Below are positions 24,561 to 41,999 of a DNA stretch of 64,000 nucleotides, in pieces. Below the pieces are notes generated by a model, which saw only the letters and a list, made by a program, of their open reading frames with translations, had not been told where the DNA came from and ran no database searches. This stretch comes from Tyto alba. Its lineage: Eukaryota > Chordata > Aves > Strigiformes > Tytonidae. Location of the stretch: contig NW_024881301.1 in assembly GCF_018691265.1 (NCBI RefSeq), positions 10,057,752 through 10,121,751 on the forward strand, in the 5' to 3' direction. The position numbers were made by a program, and so were the translations under genes. Every line of letters begins with the position of its first letter. Positions within the stretch are counted from its first letter, which is position 1.

Positions 24561-27500
24561 ATCCATAGGTGCTCACAAATTTGTGGTTCCCCCTCCAGAA
24601 TCATAGTCTGATTCTTTGTTTTTATTTTTTAAAAACTGTGATGTTTCTGGCTCTACAAGTCTGGTGTTTGAACTCCTCCAGGTAACATGGGTTGCCAGCA
24701 CTCTGAAAGTTGCAGAATAATAACAACAGACCAATTTGAGGTCTAATGACTGATCTGTTTTCAGAATCTCTGCAGTTTAAACAGTTCTGTATTTTACTAT
24801 TATTACCTGTTCACATCTGTTAGGATCAAAGTCATCCCCAAAGCCAGCAATTTGTCAGTGGCACAAAGCAAAGCAATTCTGCTCCACTGCATGAGTTTCC
24901 AGCATCTACCTGTGGATGTAAAACTTTTCTTCAACCCAAGGGCTGACTTTTGATAGTGTCAACCTCTAAAGAAGATTTCAAGGGTATTTTTACACAGCAA
25001 CCTACTTGCCCAGTTTTCCACCTCCCATCCTATGTCCCTATCTCATGCTTTCCGAGCTTTTCCTTACCCTGGAAAATCAGTGGCATAGCTCAAGTCACTG
25101 GGCTGGGAGCATTTGAAGGGATGCAGCTGGTGAAAGCTTCTGGGGAGAACAGGTTTCCCTACAGTAAGTTGGGTGCTACCACCAGAGGGGAAGTTTTTCC
25201 CAAGAAGGCAAACCTTGACATCTGGATAATCTCTGGACATAGTTCCAGGAAGGGTTAGTGCTGCACCACTGCTAGATTGTCGTGAGGGCTCACAGAGTTA
25301 CAAACACTTACTATTAATAAATATATGATGTCCAGAAACATGCTTAGGTCTCCAGCTGCATGTCCAGATAAAGGATGTGGACCTGAGAAGAAGGAAATAA
25401 TCTTTCCATAGGTTCTGAAAGAGCTGCATGCCAATACACAGAAGCTGAAATGGTTTCAGGAGTTTCATGAAGGAAAGATTAAATGTATGAAGGAAGATTA
25501 ATTTTTTCACGCTGGGCAATGGCAAGGGAAAGCCACTGACAACAGTCATCAATATTAGAAACAAGCAATCTGTATTTACCTTATTTAACCCTGAAAGCGC
25601 TGAACTGAACAGATATTACAAGTTGTGAGAACATGAAGCTTTGGCAACAATAGGCATTTTAAAATCTGAATCTGCTCACTGAAATTGCTGAATAACATTA
25701 ATTTTCAGAGCACTGCAACTCCAAATTATGTGTATAACTAATAGATCAGTATTCTGAATGTAAACTCAGACTAGCTAATCAACCGCACACTTATTTGCAT
25801 AGATCAGTGAAAACTGCTGAGAGCAATATTGATATTCACAATCTAGCAAACACAGCAGTGCCTTATTTGTTTTTTAGTTTTTCTTTCCAAGTGTCAGATA
25901 CAAGCATAATATTATTTCACTGAAAATAACTTTGAAGTAATGATCAAACAGAAATGAACTATACAATTCACAAAGCTCTTGTTTCAGTCCCTTCCCAGCA
26001 CAAGTTCTTAAAACAAGCCTGTAATGTCAAAATGATGTTGGAATTCAAATAGTTTTACCTAGAAGAGGCAATTACCTGTGAAAGACACCTCTTAGGAATC
26101 CCAAAATACTTCAACGAAGAAAGACTATACATTAGGGCATTACTATTCGAGATGTAGTATTCGGGGAGTTTGTGAACAGCACAATGACACTTAATTAACA
26201 GCCAGCTTTTAACAACAGTGGACTTAGAGTTCATGGGAAACGAAAGATTCGTTCGCCATTATCACAACCTGGGCAGGCAGATGTAGGGCTGACAAATCTG
26301 AATACAGTCTCAGGGAGCAGCACTGGTAGGGCCCGGGCACGGGAAGGTCATCCTCTCCCTGCCTTTTCTGCGCTGTGATCTCTGCCTTTTCAGTCTGCCC
26401 ATGGAGGTGAAAGGTGACAAGGAGATATGACGTAGGAGCCGAATACGTGGAAGACTGACCAGAGAATATAGCTCTGGAAATGTATTTCAAACTCCAGTCG
26501 TCTAAGTCAAACTTGCAAATGTTTAAATCCTGCTACATAATTGGCTTTGTAACTTTTCCTTTCCTTTTTCTCTCCTTTCCCTGTAGCACAATTAAATGGA
26601 GATCTATTTCCAAAGTACATTTACAAACAATTTGGTATTTAAAGCTTTTGAGCCACAATCACTTTGCTGCTGCATAGATACATCTTACTCTGAAAACAGT
26701 TTCTCTGAGAGTCTGTTCGGTAGAGTGGGTACCACCCCTACTTAGCGCCAGGATCACCTTCGCTGGACAAGGAAGGTGTTGCAACCTAATTCTCTGCAAC
26801 TAGGAGGCTGGTGATCTTGCTTTGCTTGGGTTTCTCCTGCTCCCCTAGTCAAGGTGCTGCATGGGCAACGTGGCAGCTGTTTGCAACCTGCCTTGGATCT
26901 GGCATTAACAATTCTGCATTTTTGTCACAGAATGTCTTTCATTCTGATGTTCTTACATATGCTTTTTTTTGTGATTAGTGTTAGCCATCTTCAGTCAAGC
27001 TTGAGAGATACCAACATTCTGATTTTTGTCTTTCTGTGAGTCTCTGAATTGTTCTGATAAAAGTCTTATAAAAATATTTGTCTACATATACCCTTATTAC
27101 TTGATCTCACTGTTGCTGGCAGTGAGCTGGCAATGGGTTGGGAAAATCTCTCTTGCCCAGGCATTTTCTGCTTTTGAACTTCTAATAATAATAGTTCCTC
27201 CAGCACTCATACCCTGTGTATTAAAACAGGCGAGATGAGTAATTCAGAAAACTACCTACAGATGCCTGCTAACATAATTGCAACATAATCTCTTTATCAC
27301 AAGAGATGCTGCTCTGCATGGCCCATTACACTGCTAACCCCAACGGATACAATTCCTCATCTCCATATCTACCATGAGAAAAACACTGGAAGAGAGACAG
27401 CCTCTAGAATTATTATCTCTGTATACATACAGTCTTTGGATGAATTATAAACACTCTTACAGATAGATAACATCATAATCTTTGTAGGAATAATTAGAAC

Positions 27501-30500
27501 AATGATATGGACCCACAACACGTGAAGTTATTAGACTAAGTTAGAAGAGTGTGGAGTCTGAAGTTCATATGATTCACTGTGTTATAAAGCTGATACCATC
27601 CCAAGGACTAAATGTGCACCGCAGAAAATATGCGGCGTATCTTTGTTTACTATTTATAGTCATATGCAAAAACAGAGGGGAAGCATTTGTCCACTAGATG
27701 TGTCTTATTTTCTATGAGATGGTCCAGATTTGAGGCCATCTGTTGACCATTTATCACCTCCTGGCAGTTCTCTGAAGTTCAGCCACAGTTACTGTATTTG
27801 CTCTTGCAAAAAAGTATTGTTTAAATATTGCTTTAGCTCTGGCCAAAGGCCAAAGAAAATTAAAGTTAGCTACAAGGGAGAGATCAAACTGAATAATTCA
27901 AGCCTGTTTTCACATTCTGTGGGTTTATGAATTAAAGTTTTAGGTTACTTGCAGAGGATGAACTTCTTGAAAGTTTCAGATTCTGATGGGATTTGGGGGA
28001 AAATCTTTGCAGTTAAGCCACACTGGGGGGAAATGGCAATATTTTGGGACCAGAAACATGTTATTCTTAATGATTTTTGCCAGTATTTTCTTGTATTTAT
28101 CTATATATTATGAAGAAACAGTTTTCAACAAGCCATTCAGATATACCTTTTAATTTTTAATACACTTATTTATCATTGCTTCTCCAGGTCTGAAAGTGTC
28201 ATTAAAATAAAACACACAATGAGCATTTTTCAGCCGATGTCAGATTTCTCTCATTTTGCCTACAGAAAAAATGTTAACTTACTAAGTATTTTACACTTCC
28301 CATCAACAAAAAAGTCCTGTGCTTGGGGTTTCAGAGTAGAAGGGTGTGTGCTGCTCCAACAGCCATCGCGGGCAGACAGCTGAATCCTCAGCCCCTGGCT
28401 GCCAGCGCGGGGCACGTCTGAGAGCAGCCCTGCAAAAGGGCTTCCCGATGCAGGGCTGATTTGCTGCTTACGCTCCTGCATCTGCATAAAATTTTACTCT
28501 TTCATTATAGCTCTCTAGGGACTGTTGAACTAACTGGCAGAGTAAATACAGAGGGAATATGTCCCCTCTGCTAATGCCAGCAGGGACTCATGGCCAACTG
28601 CAGCTGCATAATGACTGCTAGAGAGTTAATAACAGCTGCTGACGGGCTCCAGAAATTCCTGGTGGAGCAATTCAAATTTTTTGCTGCCGGGTTGCTAATG
28701 AAGAGGGGAACAAGCCCGGCTGCCGGCAAAGCCCGAGTGAGCAGCGCCCGGTCCCGTGCCCGCACTGCCTGCCCTAGCAGGGGAGTGCCTCCCCAGGGGG
28801 GTGCGGGAGCAGTGGGAACCCCAACCAGCAGCAGGGAAGCCAGAGTCCCATCTGCCCCCCGCACCTGCTCGAGAGAGAGAGCACCAAGGGCTGGGCAAGT
28901 GGAGTCTGGTGAGAAAAGGGCCGAACAAGGACTTCAAAACTTCCAGTCGGAAAAGTGGGAGCCTGTCCTTTTCTCTTCATTTAAATGGGTAAAAGGGGGA
29001 AAAAAGGATTTTATTACATATGTCAGATACCCCAAGGATGCCATTTTGAGGTCCAGTCTTGGGAGAGCATAGTTTGTCAGCAGTTATTCTGAAATGAGAC
29101 ACTCACAAGAAGACTACCTTTAAAATAGGAATAACTAGGGGGGATTGCAAAACATTTTTTTTTCGATTCCCCCTACCATTTGCAATCAGCTCCTGTTCAC
29201 TATTATCACTCTAGAGCCACAGGTCAGATTACAGTTTTGGGTGGAGCATTTGGAAAATGATTCTGCTTTCCCTTATCCCCACTTTCAGCTGGAGAAGTTG
29301 AGTCAAGTTACACATGCCATTTCACCTTATCGTCTGGTTTCTGGTCTCAAGGCTGCTTTCATGCATAAAATGGCCAGAGACTTAATACTTTGGTTTTTTA
29401 AAGAGATTTCCTTTTTAAAAGCACAAAATCCAGCTCTCTAAACAAGGGCTTTTGACATGTCTTCCCAGCTCATCAACAGAAAAAATCAAATTTTCTTCCA
29501 TAGCTGGCAACAGGGAACCAGTGGAATCCTGGGTGCAAGCAGAACATCCAGATAACATTCAGTGGGATAGGCTTACAAATAGGAAAATTTCAAAATATCT
29601 TATTTTAAAAGCATTTATGTCTTTCATCAATTTTTCACAGTCCTCATTAAGTCCTCATTACTTTTCCTATGCTACACAAAGGAGAGAACATGTTCTTAAT
29701 CGCAACATCAAAATTAACATGTTCCTGTGGACTATCCAGGTAGACTTGACTAGGAAGCATGGCTAGAGAAGAAACGTGTACCAAAAGCTTTGTGAAGCTG
29801 GGTTTAATTTGCTGTGTTCATTTGCTCATTTTTTCATTGTAATTTGTTTGTTTGGTCACTGCTGTCCATGTGCTCATTTTATCAATTCTCAGTGAAAAGG
29901 GTTCATAAACTATGAGCTCTCCACTGGCTTCAGGTTTGAATGAAACTCACCCCAAATATAATTTTTTCCAGCTCTTGGCCTGCTCTAGAATATTTGTTTT
30001 CATATATTTTCCAAGCACTTGGGTATTTTATTCAACTTTGATTTATTCAAAATTTCCTTCTGGCCTGGATCTAAATTCAACCCAGATTGAGGGAAGATTT
30101 GCAAACCTTGTTCAAGCAGTAGGTCAGCTCTGGCTCATCATGGTCACTGAGGTACCTCTGCTGAAAATGAGAAGACTAATTTTGGTACACAAGCAGAAAA
30201 CATATTAACTATAGGTGGAGTTGAATACTATGAAGTCATACCTGTTACTGCATTTGTAACTTCGATTGCAATAGCATAAACCAAAATGTTTTCCATCCCA
30301 GAAAAATATAATTGAGCTTTTCATAAAATGAATGCACTGATTCCCAGCCTGAACTGAAAACAGAGAGATGGCTCAGGTTTTCACCATGAGTGGAATTGTG
30401 CTGTCAGGTTTCACAAAGCTTTAACAGCTGTGATAAACTGAGCTCTCAGGAAAGCTTCTGAAGCAACCAGAGCTTGTAGACACTTCTATAAGGTTCTGGT

Positions 30501-30640
30501 GATTGGGAAGAAGCAATTAACAGTACCGAAGAAGAGCAATGAGGGCAAGGTAGACCCTCATTGTGTAAAATGTCCAGCGTTTTCCCTCAGTAGAGACGGG
30601 CAAATGCTTACTACTGGCATCTGAGGGACTCAGAAGCACC
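24561..30640. other. Intergenic, no recognised gene
   Basis: No exon or transposon was identified with confidence. A moderately GC-rich block lies at about 28690-28900, with CpGs but no clear splice or promoter landmarks. Its open frames on both strands are compositional. Confidence 0.5.
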
Positions 30641-31130
30641 CCAAGTGTCACCCCAGAGCCCGCGGCACCTGTGGGGTCTTGCTCCTTTCCTTCCCAGGCC
30701 GCAGCAGGATTTAACCCTCAATCGATACACTGCCATTACACAGCGTCCTCTCCCGCCTCGGGGGGGTCGGGACCTCGCCGGTCTCTCGGTTCCTACCCAA
30801 ATGAGGAGCTCCCCTTGCTGGTGGCAGCCGGTACGGGAGCAGCTGGTGGTACGGGAGCTGCCCGCCCGCTTCCCGCCATTTCCCGCCGCGCTCCCGGCGG
30901 CCGGGCGGCTTGCAGCGCCACGAGCGCGGCCAGTTCAAGATCGGAGTTCGAAATCAAGGGGGGGCAAACCACCCTCAGCCTCCCCAGGGCCTGCAAGCGG
31001 GCGGCTGGAGGGCCCCGGTGCGGGTTTCTGGCAGTGGGGCGAGAGGGGCCCTGCGGGAGGACACTCCGAGCCCCGCACACGGGGTGCTTGCGGCCACGCT
31101 GCCTCGGACGTGGATGGACTCTCCCTGGCC
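30640..31130. promoter_or_regulatory. Orphan CpG-dense block (candidate promoter)
   Basis: The block is strongly GC-rich with frequent CG dinucleotides in otherwise AT-rich intergenic DNA, about 4.5 kb upstream of the MYL12A first exon. On the plus strand a consensus donor, CACAG|GTAAGTAAG, follows with the intron starting at 31539. It could be the promoter of an unannotated non-coding RNA or an alternative first exon for MYL12A. Overlapping open frames on both strands reflect GC-rich composition and carry no recognised domain. Confidence 0.45.
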
Positions 31131-32224
31131 CAGGCTTTGTAAGGACAGTATGGAAAGGTAGTAAATTACTGCTGTAAATACACCAGGCATCCTCCTTCTG
31201 GAGCAAGGCACAATCGTAAGAGCTATTTCATCTTAAACGTAGTATGTACGGTCAACACCCACAGTCATCAGGGAGAGAAATAACCTGGAAAAAAAATAAA
31301 ACATTTCTAGCACATGCCATATCTAAATTACAGGGTGAGGATTACAATAGGCCCTTAAGGAATGAAGGAATGCTGCCAGAGAGAGTGGGGGTGTCTCCCC
31401 TGTCAAGCAGGGAGGCCTGGGAGTCCCCACACTGCAGGAATGTGGCTGTGCCGCTTCCAAACCTGACCTGCTCACACAGCATCCACGTGGAGTTTGTGCA
31501 CCCCCAATTACTGCACAAGCTGCAGAACCCGCTCACAGGTAAGTAAGGTTGTCACAGAAGTTGTCACAGAGCAGAACAGGCATAGATGGGCCGCTGCTCC
31601 TTTCACTTCCAGTGCTTGCAATGCCCAGTGCATGGCATGACTCCTTGCACTCAACATTGGAACCAGGTTTAGTCCCAAAATGGAAGAAGGACAAATCCAC
31701 CTCACACATAATGCAACAGTACAAAATAAGAGAGAGATGCATTTGCAAGGTTAAAAAGAAAAGCACACTGCGGAGTTGTTCAGACTGAAAACGTTCCTGT
31801 AGTTCTGATCATAGCTGGAAAAAAAGTAACACAGACTACGTGACTGATCATAGATAGAAGTCTCTGGAAAGATCAAGAAAGGTAAAAAAAAAGATCTGAT
31901 GTCATTCAGCATACCATAATCAAAGGTAATTGCATTTCTAATCATTTGCAGTTAGTTGCTGTTCAGCAATACCAGAGGACTAACTTGGTACGTAGACACA
32001 GCTGTGCAGGATGGACAGCCCACCCAAGTGTTCTTTTCTAACACTTCAGGCACTTTGGGCATTTCTCTTTCTTTCACGCACTATCGCTCACAGCCTCACA
32101 GTGCCAGACAACGGCAGCTTGGCTTAGGCAGCGCTTTTCTCAGGTTTGTTCTCAAGTGCACTGCCATCACTCCGCACTTTCAAAATGTTTCTTTACTTCA
32201 GCTGTGAGTGGGACATCTGAGTTG

Positions 32225-32375
32225 TGCAAGAAGCGAACGGACGACCAGGCTGAAGCAGCTCGACTTGCACAGGGCGAGCAAGCAGCAGCACCGCTGGCTT
32301 CCCCAGGGGCACATCCTGACGGCTCCGCGCCGCGCGGGGCCGGTGCAGGGCCACGCTCCAGTGCCAGCAATGCCC
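32225..32375. other. Small GC/CpG-rich patch
   Basis: A short GC-rich interval with several CG dinucleotides between AT-rich flanks. No splice site or promoter motif decides its role. Confidence 0.35.
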
Positions 32376-32493
32376 AAGGAACGGCACCGTTTGGTTTATT
32401 TTATTCGATAGTCTGACTATAGCATGGTTTATATAACTGAATACTGTAAAATAATATATTCTCCTGGCCTTTGTTGCAAATTTATTCAGCTGC

Positions 32494-32534
32494 TATTATT
32501 ATTATTATTGTTGTTGTTATTTTTATTATTATTG
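32494..32534. repeat. Imperfect (ATT)n/(GTT)n microsatellite
   Basis: Consecutive TAT/ATT trinucleotides pass into GTT trinucleotides and back to ATT. Confidence 0.8.
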
Positions 32535-34319
32535 CTTAACTACTTTGATAATTGTTTCACTTCTAGACAAAGAAAATAAAACATTTGAAAAGCATTAGAC
32601 AAATTGCTAAATTTGATGTCTGGTTACAGTAGGTAAATCATCTACTTGAGGACAGTACTCTGCTTTTGTTTCTTTGAATTCCCCACGTCCCACTGAGTTG
32701 TTTGGGGATTTTTATGAAGTGTGAGCTTCTCCCAGAAAAATGCATCCTCACAGAGGAGACACGCTGATGAAGAGCTGTGACACCCTGGCCCCTTTACTTC
32801 CACATGGCCAGGATTTTGCTGGGTGCAGACTCTTCTTGGTAAATAGATATAAATCATTTTAGGCTGCCATTGCCATCTTGGATTGCAATATGATCATTTC
32901 CACGTATGTATGTGAAAAATACGGATCTACATGTAGAGTAAGGCATTATTGAGAGTGAGAAGTTCCCAAACAGTGTACAGAAAGCAGCAGTGGAGAACCT
33001 TATAATGGTGGAGCACAAAAAGACATGGAAGATGCAAAACGCAATGGTGCCAGGGATCAAGCAAGCCCAGGAAGGCAGACCCTGCCCCAAACAAGCCATC
33101 GCAGAGGAGCTGCCAGGCAGACTGCCTGCTAGCCAAGAGAGGAGCCTGGTTGCTCCATTAATACTGTATTTACTGCAGTGACACTATCCATGCACAAAAA
33201 AGAGACACCAACCCAGAATTATTAGCCCAAGTCTAGTATATATTCAAGACTGAGTTTAAAAGCAGCCTTGGAAGATTTCCTCCATTAGGGACCTTTGGCC
33301 TCTGAGGAAGTAGCAGGTAAGTCATTTTAAGGTAGATGCTAAAGCTAATTAGGTGTCCAAAGATTGGAAGCTCATAGGAGTTCTGGAAGCGTACAAGCTT
33401 CCAAATCCCACTGAAGGTAGACTCTGAAACTACTTATGTTACCGAAAATCCTTTTGCATTCCCAACTGCATCTTTAGCTTTTAGGTACTGTTGGTTGTCT
33501 AGCCCACCTATGCTTTAGTGTCACCATCTGTACAGTAGAACTCATGATGTTTTTGTAGTGTCTAAAGAAGTTTAATGAGAGCTAATGAAGAAGAATGTTA
33601 AAAACAAATCATGTATTTTTTAATGCAGGTTAATTATTTTTTTCTGGAAACATGATTGCTCTTCATGGGTCAGTATTACTGCCATCTATACTTCTTACAG
33701 CTACCGAGTCACTAAATTTCTCCCTACTTCTCAAAATAAAATGTTGTACACCTTTTCCCATTCAAGCATGATTCAGAAAAAAAACTTGCAAAAGGTCAAT
33801 GGGCAGTAAGGTGAACTCAACTGTGGTCATTTAGAGTATAGGCTGAAGTCCTCCATAGTTAGTCAATATAATAAGTATTACTCATTATGTTAAATATTAA
33901 ACCTGGCAGATATCCAGTATCCAGACACTTCAGACAGACACAGATAAGTGTGAAGGCTTATTCTGACAGGTCTTCTTACATATTAATTATTCACATTTTA
34001 GCCTTTGATTGCTTTTTAATTCATACATTATTCCAAGTTTGGGTAAGATAAAAAAAAATATTTTAGAATAGATCATAAAAATAAACATAAATCATTGAGT
34101 TAGTATTGTATCAATTGTTAAAGGAAAAAAATAGGAAATCATTGTTATTGAATATTATTTATTTGGATAAAAATAAAAATACCTCTAATATAAAGATTCC
34201 CGTTCCTACTCTTATCAAGGCTAACTCTGGTAAATTATAGGTCAATTTTGCCACTGACTCCAGCAGTAGAAGTACCGGACTCTGGAAACAAAAGAAACAA
34301 AGATTTGAAAAAAAATTGT

Positions 34320-34642
34320 TGGGAACAGGCACGAGTTTTGCACGTAGCACGAGGAACGACCCGTTTCGGGGTGACGGGAGGAAGGGCTGTCCCCACTCCC
34401 ACGCCGCAGCTGCCCTGTGCCAAAAGCACACGTGTGGGGACGCAGGAGGCTCACCCCCAGCCAGGCGTGACGGCAACCACCGGGCTTCCCTGGAAATAAA
34501 AAACAACCGTGGGTTTTCCTGCCTCGGCCTGTGCTCAGCAGGTGAGCAGAGTTGTGCCCCCACAGCTGCGCTCTCTGCCCCGGCCAGGGGGGGTCTGGCT
34601 GCTGAACCACCACCACCCCCATCACTCAGCTGTTTATTTCCC

Positions 34643-34673
<31 letters not shown>
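34320..34673. other. GC-rich patch ending in an A30 run
   Basis: CpG-containing GC-rich sequence is followed by an uninterrupted run of 30 adenines at 34644-34673. The long frames here arise from composition (one on the minus strand reads through the run as poly-Phe). No retroposon body was recognised. Confidence 0.5.
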
Positions 34674-34678
<5 letters not shown>

Positions 34679-35300
34679 AATACGGGTAATCTCTCACACT
34701 TTTCATAAACTATGTGAGAACTGAATATACCTGAGGCCTCAGGCTGCCTGTTACACCTGCTGGCATTGGCCAAGGTGGGTAAAAATTATTCGAAGATGGG
34801 GTGATGTACAGACAAAAAAACAGCATAAGCCCTTTTTCTTAGAAAACCAGGCCAAACACGCAGCCTAACTTACAGCCCCTCAACCCAAAACAGACAAGTA
34901 ATTAACTTGTTAGGAACATCCTTCCAGACGTGCCGTCGGTTGTCACGACACTCCCCCTCCTGAGAGGGCAGGACAGCATAATTCAAGGTATTTTTCCAGG
35001 TGATTGGGTTGGTGACCGGCTGCCCCGCACCAACACGCTGCCCGGGAAGAGCCAGCTGGGAACACGCTTTATTTTTCTGCCCAGAAAATGGGACCAGCTG
35101 CGGTCTGTGACGCTTTATGAGGCAACTGCCACCCCTTAGGGTGACATGGAGGCCCTGGGAGAGGCGGCGCGGGCGGCTGGGAGCGGCAGCTTCGTGGCGG
35201 GCGAAGGCGGGAAGGACGGGCGGGGCGGGGCGAGGAGATAAGGCCCCGCCCCTCCCCGCCCGCTACCACGAGCCGGACAAGCAGGAAACTCCCGCCGTTG

Positions 35301-35310
35301 CCTTATTAGG
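35301..35310 (+). promoter_or_regulatory. MYL12A: CArG box (SRF site) CCTTATTAGG
   Basis: A perfect match to CC(A/T)6GG, roughly 270-390 bp upstream of the exon 1 donor, inside the CpG island. SRF with MRTF cofactors is an established regulator of actomyosin genes, including the related light-chain gene MYL9. SRF control of this gene is inferred from the motif and its position. Confidence 0.6.
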
Positions 35311-35539
35311 GCAGACGCGGCGCTCACCCCGCCCCCCGCGCCTGGAATGCGGTGACAGCACCGCGCTGCACCAACGCTCCGCTCCGCCGGGGGGAGGCTG
35401 TACAGGGACCGCGCCCGGGCCCTTAACTTGACCCTCCCGGGAAGGGCAGAGACCCCCGAGAGGGAGCGCGAAAATCGCAGCCGCCGCCAGGGCCCCCATC
35501 CTTCGCTCGGTTCGCGGCGTATTGCCGCCGAAGCGACGG

Positions 35540-35693
35540 GCCTCGCCGCCCGTTCCTCCCCCCGCCTCTCCGCGCGGATGGTCTCGCCCACGCTTTCCTT
35601 CCTCTGCGGCGGCGGGGCGGCGGCTACTCCCTCTCCGGAAGTGCCGCCGCCGCCCGCAGCGCTCGGCCGAGGACCCTCTCCCGCAGCCGCTAG
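35540..35693 (+). other. MYL12A: Non-coding exon 1 of MYL12A (start approximate)
   Basis: Its 3' end is the donor CTAG|GTGAGG, the best donor in the CpG island, ahead of a 4,202-bp intron to the coding exon at 39896. The transcription start is not visible and the left coordinate is a guess. If the start lies upstream of 35578, the exon includes an ATG (35578-35580) that opens an upstream reading frame continuing across the splice. Confidence 0.5.
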
Positions 35694-41648
<5,955 letters not shown>

Positions 41649-41975
41649 GGAAATCTCCTGATACCTGCATATTATCTCTACTTTACACTTACGTTTATTT
41701 TTGAAGGTTTCTTCCTGATAGACCTTGTTGCATGCATTTAGCTTTACAACTTTTGCCTTTCTCGATGTATTTATCTATTCCAGGCCATTTAGGCAAATTT
41801 GCACCTGTATAATCAGACTGGAAGTGGGGAAAATATTGTGAGGAAGAAGGTATGGTGACAAAGATCCCTGGACTTGATAGTCTAGGAAAATAATCTCAAT
41901 GTTTCTGGTTTATCTGGATTTTTACATTTTTGTAATAAATGCCATTTTGAAATAAAGACTGCTATATAGATAAAA
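41649..41975 (+). other. MYL12A: MYL12A 3' UTR and polyadenylation signals
   Basis: Two AATAAA hexamers at 41934-41939 and 41951-41956 predict cleavage near 41970-41980. A further AATAAA at 42485-42490 could serve a longer 3' UTR. The UTR retains only patchy similarity to that of MYL12B, in contrast to the coding exons. Confidence 0.7.
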
Positions 41976-41999
41976 TACCTCAAATTACTTTGTGGAGAA

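Noticed and set aside
30645..31206. Several overlapping 130-170-codon frames on both strands
   Set aside because: All fall in the orphan CpG block with overlapping frames on opposite strands and no motif. The block is reported as a possible promoter, not a coding gene.
34159..34773. 204-codon minus-strand frame with a poly-Phe stretch
   Set aside because: It reads through the A30 run as poly-Phe and has no homology that I can recognise; a chance frame in a GC patch.
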